DNA of 5,665 nt from JBOGOC01 sp050747525 (GTDB taxonomy: Bacteria > Acidobacteriota > Polarisedimenticolia > JACPZX01 > DASXTC01): NCBI GenBank assembly GCA_050747525.1, contig JBOGOC010000127.1:1-5665 (forward strand), read 5' to 3'. Every line of letters starts with the position of its first letter. The first letter of the stretch is position 1. This document shows positions 1 to 5,665 of the stretch, piece by piece. Made by a program: the position numbers and the translations under genes. Under the pieces are notes generated by a model, which was not told the DNA's origin, ran no database searches, and saw nothing but the letters and a program-made list of their open reading frames with translations.

Positions 1-24
1 CCGCCGGCCTGCAACAGCCGGCGG
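1..24 (-). terminator. Candidate hairpin terminator after the lipoprotein gene
   Basis: A perfect inverted repeat pairs bases 1-8 (ccgccggc) with 17-24 (gccggcgg) around an 8-base loop. It begins 18 bases past the lipoprotein stop codon, where a terminator is expected. The stem may continue past the window edge, and any U-tract for the minus strand would also lie outside, so intrinsic termination cannot be confirmed. Confidence 0.5.
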
Positions 25-42
25 CCCGCGGAAGGGGTCGTC

Positions 43-648
43 CTACCTGCGGCCCTTCTTGGCGGCCGCTTCGGTCAGCTTCGTCGCGATGTCGTTGGCC
101 TGAGCCATGATGGCGGATGCCTTCGACGACGCGCCGGTGTAGTCCTCGCTGGCGATCATGTTGCGCACGTCGCCGAGCGACTGGTCCAGCCCGTCCAGGT
201 CGGACGTGAAGAGCTGGATGTCCGCCTTGGTGTCCTTGGTGACCGGGGCCTTGGTGAGAGCCTCACGCGCCGCGGTGAGGGCCGTGGTGGCCTCCTGCAG
301 CTTGTTGTTGGCCTCGTTCTTCGCGGTCTCCTTGTTGGCGACCGCGGCCTGCTTGGCCCTGTCGGCGTCGGTCTTGGCCTGCGCGAAGAGCTCCTTCGCC
401 TTGTCGTAGTTGCGCATCAGGGCGAAGCGCTGGTTCTGCGCGTCCACCTCCTGGTTGGCCTCGTCCATCTTGCTCTTGGCTGCGGCATACTCGCTGGCCG
501 CCCACTTGTCCGCCTGCGCGTTGCCGCGTGCATCGTCGAGAGAAGCCTGGGCATCCTTCATCTCGGTCTCCGGCGGTTTCGCGCACCCCGCGAACACGAC
601 GGCGAGCGCGAGCAGGCTGCCGGCGAGAAACAGTTTGTTGCTCTTCAT
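43..648 (-). CDS. Alanine-rich helical lipoprotein, DUF4398-like
   Basis: Predicted 201-residue lipoprotein. The N-terminus is a type II signal: MKSNK, a hydrophobic stretch (residues 6-20), then a lipobox ending F-A-G-C, with lipidation expected at Cys22. The mature part (about 180 aa) is rich in Ala, Lys, Asp and Gln and contains no further Cys. It shows helical repeats of the form A..Y..A..K...A, most clearly around residues 45-115 and again near 165-195, which suggests an extended coiled-coil or helical bundle in the periplasm. This resembles DUF4398-type envelope lipoproteins of unknown function. I chose the ATG at 648 because it sits on the signal peptide and follows a GGAGG site at 8 bases; an ATG-type extension to 714 would put 22 charged residues before the signal. 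The C-terminus is basic (KKGRR). It is preceded by a long non-coding leader and followed by a hairpin, so it is probably transcribed alone or with tRNA read-through. Confidence 0.85.
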   Translation of the reverse strand: MKSNKLFLAGSLLALAVVFAGCAKPPETEMKDAQASLDDARGNAQADKWAASEYAAAKSKMDEANQEVDAQNQRFALMRNYDKAKELFAQAKTDADRAKQAAVANKETAKNEANNKLQEATTALTAAREALTKAPVTKDTKADIQLFTSDLDGLDQSLGDVRNMIASEDYTGASSKASAIMAQANDIATKLTEAAAKKGRR

Positions 649-656
649 CTGGTCTT

Positions 657-666
657 CCTCCTCCTT
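657..666 (-). promoter_or_regulatory. Shine-Dalgarno site of the lipoprotein gene
   Basis: The minus strand reads AAGGAGGAGG here. The downstream GGAGG (657-661) is 8 bases from the ATG at 648, and the upstream AGGAGG is 11 bases away. This strong double site fixes the start at 648 and excludes the upstream in-frame start at 714, which would place the site inside the coding region. Confidence 0.85.
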
Positions 667-724
667 GAGTTGTCCCCACCCCGGGGACCAGGTGATGCCG
701 TGAGCGCGGGGCACGTCCCACGCC

Positions 725-739
725 TGACAATGGCTGTCA
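725..739. repeat. Short palindrome, possible operator
   Basis: TGACA (725-729) and TGTCA (735-739) form perfect 5-bp arms around a 5-base centre (ATGGC). The symmetry and spacing resemble a binding site for a dimeric regulator, or a small RNA hairpin in the lipoprotein leader. It is short enough to occur by chance. Confidence 0.3.
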
Positions 740-870
740 ACTGACCGGTGCCGCGATGATCTCCACGGACGATGACGATATGACTGACCCTATCGAAGTT
801 CTACGGGGTTTGCGGCAGCACCTGGCAGCGAGGGTGCCGTCTCCACGCGCTGTGAGAAGTCGTGTCGATC

Positions 871-906
871 TCCCAGGTCATGCTGCAGCGGCGGGCCATC
901 CTGGGA
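871..906 (-). repeat. Inverted repeat in the lipoprotein leader
   Basis: TCCCAGG (871-877) and CCTGGGA (900-906) make a perfect 7-bp stem around 22 bases. The loop itself contains the palindrome GCTGCAGC (882-889). It has no U-tract, so it is more likely part of a leader fold than a terminator, if it is functional at all. Confidence 0.35.
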
Positions 907-937
907 CATTCGTCAGATTTGACCCGTGAACATGACC

Positions 938-965
938 GCGGGGCCCTCTCCTCGGGGGACCCCGC
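938..965 (-). repeat. GC-rich hairpin just downstream of the predicted transcription start
   Basis: GCGGGG-CCC (938-946) pairs with GGG-A-CCCCGC (956-965), giving nine GC pairs with a single bulged base (959) and a 9-base loop. It starts only a few bases after the predicted transcription start near 972. No U-tract follows on the minus strand. It could stabilise the 5' end of the transcript, act in attenuation, or partly stop read-through from the tRNA genes. Confidence 0.45.
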
Positions 966-978
966 TCGTTGAGGCCAC

Positions 979-1008
979 ATCATAGCCAGAAACGGGGTCG
1001 TTTTTCAA
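979..1008 (-). promoter_or_regulatory. Sigma-70-type promoter directed at the lipoprotein gene
   Basis: The minus strand shows TTGAAA (-35, 1003-1008), an 18-base spacer and TATGAT (-10, 979-984); each hexamer differs from consensus at one position. Transcription would begin near 972. It lies 23 bases past the encoded CCA of tRNA-Cys, so it can serve the lipoprotein gene independently of the tRNA promoter. Confidence 0.65.
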
Positions 1009-1031
1009 GGGGATAGCTGGACGGGCCTGTT

Positions 1032-1106
<75 letters not shown>

Positions 1107-1144
1107 CCGCAGCTCGCTTCAGGCAGACCCGCACGAGGGTAGGA

Positions 1145-1219
<75 letters not shown>

Positions 1220-1229
1220 TCGGCCCGTC

Positions 1230-1257
1230 ATTATACCGCCATGAGGGGGGGTGTCAA
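1230..1257 (-). promoter_or_regulatory. Consensus sigma-70 promoter of the tRNA-Gly/tRNA-Cys pair
   Basis: The minus strand reads TTGACA (1252-1257), a 16-base spacer and TATAAT (1230-1235), so both hexamers are perfect consensus. The next bases, GACGGGC, form a GC-rich discriminator, as is typical of stable-RNA promoters under stringent control. The -35 box overlaps the yraN stop codon (1254-1256), and the spacer starts with a run of seven C on this strand. Confidence 0.9.
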
Positions 1258-1622
1258 ACAACACGAAATGCGTCCTCGATGTGCTCCACCAGGGGAGGAG
1301 TCGCTCCGCGCAAGGTGACCGCAATGACGTCGAACCGGCAGGGGGCGTCCGGGTGGGTGCCGTCGGAGAGGAACTGGAGCGCCACCCGGGCCAGCCTGAG
1401 CTGCTTGAGGCCGTGGACCGCCGAGGCCGGCGGGCCGAACGCGTCCCCGCGGCGGGTCTTCACCTCGACGAACACGACCATGCCGCCACGGCTGACAACC
1501 AGATCGAGCTCGCCCAGCCTCGTGCGCCAGCCTCGCGCCAGGATGCGATAGCCATGGCTCAGCAGGTGGCGCGCGGCGATCTCTTCCCCCTCACGACCGG
1601 TTTTCTGCCGTGCTCGTGTCAC
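1254..1622 (-). CDS. yraN: YraN / UPF0102 family putative nuclease-fold protein
   Basis: A 122-residue cytosolic protein matching the UPF0102 (YraN) family in length and motif order. It has GREGE at residues 9-13, GELDL at 37-41, FVEVKTR at 51-57, and a C-terminal CRFDVIAV stretch. The E13/D40/E53/K55 pattern fits the PD-(D/E)XK nuclease-like fold assigned to this family; its cellular role is not well defined, and a link to DNA processing is only inferred. The start is a GTG at 1622, supported by GGAGG at 1631-1635, 8 bases away. It follows cysS by 40 bases and is likely its operon partner. Its stop codon lies inside the -35 box of the tRNA promoter, and no terminator is visible between it and the tRNAs. 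Confidence 0.93.
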   Translation of the reverse strand: MTRARQKTGREGEEIAARHLLSHGYRILARGWRTRLGELDLVVSRGGMVVFVEVKTRRGDAFGPPASAVHGLKQLRLARVALQFLSDGTHPDAPCRFDVIAVTLRGATPPLVEHIEDAFRVV

Positions 1623-1630
1623 GGATCGAT

Positions 1631-1635
1631 CCTCC
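1631..1635 (-). promoter_or_regulatory. Shine-Dalgarno site setting the yraN GTG start
   Basis: GGAGG on the minus strand, 8 bases upstream of the GTG at 1622. It supports a GTG start that begins directly with the conserved N-terminal part of the family. Confidence 0.85.
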
Positions 1636-1662
1636 GGGACGGGCTGCGAGCGGCGGGCGGTG

Positions 1663-3095
<1,433 letters not shown>

Positions 3096-3099
<4 letters not shown>

Positions 3100-4673
3100 G
3101 GGCGGACCTCGAAGACCATCTGACGCGTGGTGGTCACCTGGGCGACGGTGTCGGTGACCGACACCCTCAGCAGGTAGGGCCCGACGGGCCAGTCCTGCAG
3201 CGACAGGGCGTAGCCGTGCACCTCGACCTCCTGGCCCGCGAAGGTCACGTGGCCCAGGTCGCGCTCCTGCCCGTTGGTGGACGTGAAGAAACCGTAGTCG
3301 ACGTCCAGCTTCGGCTTGCCGGTGCCGGGATCGCGCGCGGCCTCGTACACCTGGTAGTAGAAGGAAAGCTGATCCCCGGGCTTGAAGACCTGTCCCAGCC
3401 TCGGCAGGACCCGCAGGGTCCCCAGCACGAACGGATGCGGGGCCTGGTCGGTGCCGCCGCCGTCCGGCGGGAGGGCCTTGATGGCGCTGGCCGGCATGAG
3501 CGAGCTGAGGGCCAGCTCGCCGGAAGGGAACGCGGGGACCGTGAGGGGGAATTCGTAGGTCCCGGTCCGTCCCCCCGTGCGGTCCAGCACCGTCATGCGC
3601 GCCTTGTACGACCCGGGGGGCAGCAGCGCGCGGGCCTGGAACACGAGGTCGTCATCCAGGCCGGCGTGCGTGTTCTCCTCCGCGCCGGCGAAGCTCCCTT
3701 CGCCGTCGAGCGCCAGGACGAGATCGTTGCCCGTGACGTCCATGATCCGCCCGTAGAAGGCGACGTCGGGCTCGAGGCGGTCTCCGTTACGCCGGTAATG
3801 GATCGCGCTGCTCTTGACCGCGGTGCTGATCACCACCAGGGTCGCGGTGCCGGTCGTGCGGAGGAAATCGGCGCGCGCCCGCATGGGGACGTTGCCGAAG
3901 AACTCCTGGGTCAGGACGGTCTCGCGCACCTCCCATTCCTTGGGCGGAGCCTGCAGCTTCACCAGCTCGGAGGCCAGCCCGAGGGGCGTGGAGATGGCCG
4001 GCCCGCCCGCCAGGCGGATGAGCGGGTCCGTGAGGTTGAACATCTCCTCGGCGCGCCGCTGCGCCAGCAACGTCTGCTGCTGGGCCATGGCGGTGGTTCC
4101 CATCGGAGGCTGGTAGAGGAAGGGGCTCCCCTGCTTCACGTCGGAGTCCTTCGTCGGCTCCGTGGTCATGCGGAACTCACCCGTGACGTCGCGCGCGAAC
4201 GCCACCACGGCGTTGGGGCCGACCCCCGTCTCTCCCGTGTTCCTGTACGTCCAGATCACCGTGCCGCGGTGTCCCGCGCCGACCATGTCGCGGGTGATCT
4301 CGTCGGGCGGCCCGCGGAGGATGTGCATCTTCCCCATGTCGGTGCGCCATCCTTCCTTGGCCGTCTCTTCGGCGTAGAGGCGGTTGGTGTCACGGACACG
4401 CTTCCAGAACTGCGCCCGGAACTCGTTCCCCGGCGTCTCCGGAGTCTCGTCGCGCCGCCTCCAGAAGCTCTCGATGAAGCGGGCCCGTGACTCCTGGTCC
4501 TCGAGCTTGCGGTACTCGTCGTCCTCCCATTTGGTCATGACGTAGCGCACCGGTCCCTCGCGCCATTCGGGGATCGGCTTGTCCAGGTAGTCCAACTTGC
4601 GGGCAGCGTGCGCCTCCGGAAGGAAGAGCAGCAGGACGATGCACGCGGCCTGCACCGCACGCCGGAGCCTCAT
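3096..4673 (-). CDS. Secreted GWxTD-domain protein
   Basis: A 525-residue exported protein. The N-terminus is a signal peptide: MRLRR, a hydrophobic core (6-19), and a likely cut after AHA at residue 23. The GWxTD domain follows, with FWRRRD at 70-75, NEFR at 83-86, GWRTD at 108-112 and RGPPDE at 120-125. Most relatives have R after the TD; this one has M (TDMGK). From about residue 245 on it is beta-rich with short repeats typical of Ig-like or beta-sandwich folds, and this part is clearly homologous to the neighbouring gene at 4684. The function of the family is unknown; an extracytoplasmic structural or binding role is inferred. I chose the ATG at 4673 because it begins the signal peptide and lies 10 bases after the upstream stop, with a weak AGGCGG site; an extension to 4751 would overlap the upstream gene and bury the signal. 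Its end overlaps cysS by four bases. Confidence 0.88.
3106..3110 (-). promoter_or_regulatory. Shine-Dalgarno site for the overlapping cysS start
   Basis: GAGGT on the minus strand, 6 bases before the GTG at 3099 and inside the end of the GWxTD gene. Together with the GTGA overlap it suggests translational coupling of cysS to the upstream gene. Confidence 0.6.
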
Positions 4674-4683
4674 GTCGGGCCGC

Positions 4684-5665
4684 CTACCCCTTGGACTTGG
4701 CCTTGGATTTCGATGCTCCGCCCGCCGCGCCCTCGATGGTGAAGGGCACAACGGAGGTCGCCGTCTTGGAGGCGATGGTATCGGTGACCTTGATAGCCAC
4801 GCGGTAGCTTCCAGCGGGCCAGCCTGTCAGCGGCAGTCCGAAGGCCTGCACGAGCTTGCTCTCGTTGGGGGTCACGACCGGCTGGCGCCCCACCATCTTC
4901 CACTGGCCCGCCACTTCCTTCTCAAAGGTGTAGGACAGATCCACCTTCGGCTGCTTGGTGATCTCGTCCACGGCGGGACCGTAGATCTGGAAGTAGAAGG
5001 TCAGCTCCTCGCCCTGCTTGTAGACGTTGTCGGGGCGGGGGACCACGGTGAAGTTGCCCAGCACGAAGGGCAGGATCTTCCCCGCCTCCGGAGGCGTGGC
5101 CAGCCGCTCGATCTTGCGGGCCAGGGTCACCGTGCTGAGGGTGAAGTCGCCGTCCGTGAAGCTGGGGATGACCAGCTCCTTTTCCATGCGCCCCACCTGG
5201 CCCGAGGCCGGGTCCTTCAGGGCGAGCATGACCTTGTAGATTCCCGGGTTGAAGGAGCGCTCGGCCTGGTACAGCAGCGTGTCGTTGACCGTGGCCGAGG
5301 GGTTGCCCGCGTAGGAGCCGAAATGCTCCGCCTTGAAGAAGCGCTGCTGCGATTCGCCGGTGGCGGCGTCGACCGCCTCGGCCGACAGAATCGCCGTGTC
5401 GGGATCGAACGCGGGCGGCAGCGCCGAGCGCTTCACCTCGAGGGTGAGAGTCACGAACGTGGAGCTCTCGGCGGCCTTGTAGTAGTTGATGGTGACGTCC
5501 AGGGGAAGCGTGGCCGTCTCGGGCGTGCTCCGCACCATCGCCATCAGCTCCGACTGAGGGGTCACTTCGGGCTCGGCGGGCGCCGGCGGGGCTGTCTCGG
5601 CCGGCACGGGGGTCGCGGGAGAGGGGGCCGGAGTCCCCGCGCCGGCGGACGGCGCGGGCGGGGCC
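4684..5665 (-). CDS. Partial paralog of the GWxTD protein (C-terminal module), 5' end outside the window
   Basis: The reading frame stays open to the window edge, giving 326 residues of a larger protein. The first 35 or so visible residues are a Pro/Ala/Ser/Thr-rich linker. The rest aligns along its whole length with the C-terminal half of the protein at 3096-4673, including P-FVLG, FY-Q-Y, WP-G-Y and VTDT. Near its end is a Lys/Ser/Gly-rich basic tail (SKSKAKSKG). A GTG at 5607 could be read as a start, but it has no Shine-Dalgarno site and falls inside the low-complexity linker, so I treat the gene as truncated by the window. By analogy with its neighbour, the missing part may hold a GWxTD domain and signal peptide. 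It ends 10 bases before the next start and is the first visible gene of the probable operon. Confidence 0.8.
   Translation of the reverse strand, partial: APPAPSAGAGTPAPSPATPVPAETAPPAPAEPEVTPQSELMAMVRSTPETATLPLDVTINYYKAAESSTFVTLTLEVKRSALPPAFDPDTAILSAEAVDAATGESQQRFFKAEHFGSYAGNPSATVNDTLLYQAERSFNPGIYKVMLALKDPASGQVGRMEKELVIPSFTDGDFTLSTVTLARKIERLATPPEAGKILPFVLGNFTVVPRPDNVYKQGEELTFYFQIYGPAVDEITKQPKVDLSYTFEKEVAGQWKMVGRQPVVTPNESKLVQAFGLPLTGWPAGSYRVAIKVTDTIASKTATSVVPFTIEGAAGGASKSKAKSKG

Larger units (their letters stand above)
649..1031 (-). other. Long non-coding leader between tRNA-Cys and the lipoprotein gene
   Basis: This 383-base stretch has no convincing protein gene on either strand. It contains a good promoter (979-1008), three inverted repeats (725-739, 871-906, 938-965) and a weaker bulged one (813-822 with 833-839). 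From the predicted start near 972, the lipoprotein mRNA would carry a leader of about 320 nt. I searched it by eye for a third tRNA, SRP RNA and T-box-like elements and recognised none. A structured leader, an attenuator or an unannotated small RNA are all possible. Confidence 0.6.

Noticed and set aside
735..740. TTGACA on the minus strand, resembling a -35 box closer to the lipoprotein gene
   Set aside because: No acceptable -10 hexamer lies 16-18 bases downstream; the sequence there is GC-rich (GGACGT/GACGTG). It is better explained as one arm of the 725-739 palindrome.
801..983. A 60-codon minus-strand frame in the leader
   Set aside because: Its ATG overlaps the -10 box of the 979-1008 promoter, so that promoter cannot transcribe its start. 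The internal ATG at 881 has no Shine-Dalgarno site, and the product looks random.
715..1031. A third tRNA (Leu), as in the E. coli glyW-cysT-leuZ cluster
   Set aside because: No T-arm motif or acceptor stem pairing is present after tRNA-Cys.
3216..4490. A 424-codon plus-strand open frame opposite the GWxTD gene
   Set aside because: It has an Arg/Gly/His-rich shadow composition and no recognisable motifs, and it lies fully inside a well-supported minus-strand gene with a signal peptide and the GWxTD motif.

Overview
All supported genes lie on the minus strand. Reading right to left in transcription order: a 5'-truncated secreted-type protein, a GWxTD-domain protein, cysteinyl-tRNA synthetase (cysS), a YraN/UPF0102 protein, tRNA-Gly(GCC), tRNA-Cys(GCA), a roughly 380-base non-coding leader, and an alanine-rich lipoprotein. 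The DNA is strongly GC-rich, GTG starts are common, Shine-Dalgarno sites are good, and both tRNAs encode their CCA end. The lipoprotein and signal-peptide proteins point to a double-membraned bacterium. GWxTD proteins are mostly known from Acidobacteriota and other GC-rich environmental phyla, so such a lineage is my best guess, but the window does not prove it.

Right part (3096-5665): two adjacent genes share a homologous beta-rich C-terminal module of about 270 residues, so they look like an old tandem duplication. The complete copy (525 aa) has a signal peptide and an N-terminal GWxTD domain. The other copy enters the window through a Pro/Ala-rich linker, and its start and N-terminal domain lie beyond the right edge.

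Middle (1254-3099): cysS overlaps the GWxTD gene by four bases (GTGA), and yraN follows after 40 bases. The four genes are tightly packed and probably form one operon. The tRNA pair has its own near-perfect sigma-70 promoter, whose -35 box overlaps the yraN stop codon. The cell's Cys tRNA therefore lies just downstream of the gene for the enzyme that charges it.

Left part (1-1031): right after tRNA-Cys there is a second good promoter pointing at the lipoprotein gene, about 320 bases away. The leader between them holds several inverted repeats and no convincing gene. The lipoprotein gene ends just before a perfect 8-bp hairpin at the window edge.

Most of this is conserved housekeeping. I see no phage, IS, CRISPR or defence genes. 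The parts worth a second look are the GWxTD tandem pair and its coupling to cysS, the long structured leader, and the G7 tract in the tRNA promoter spacer.
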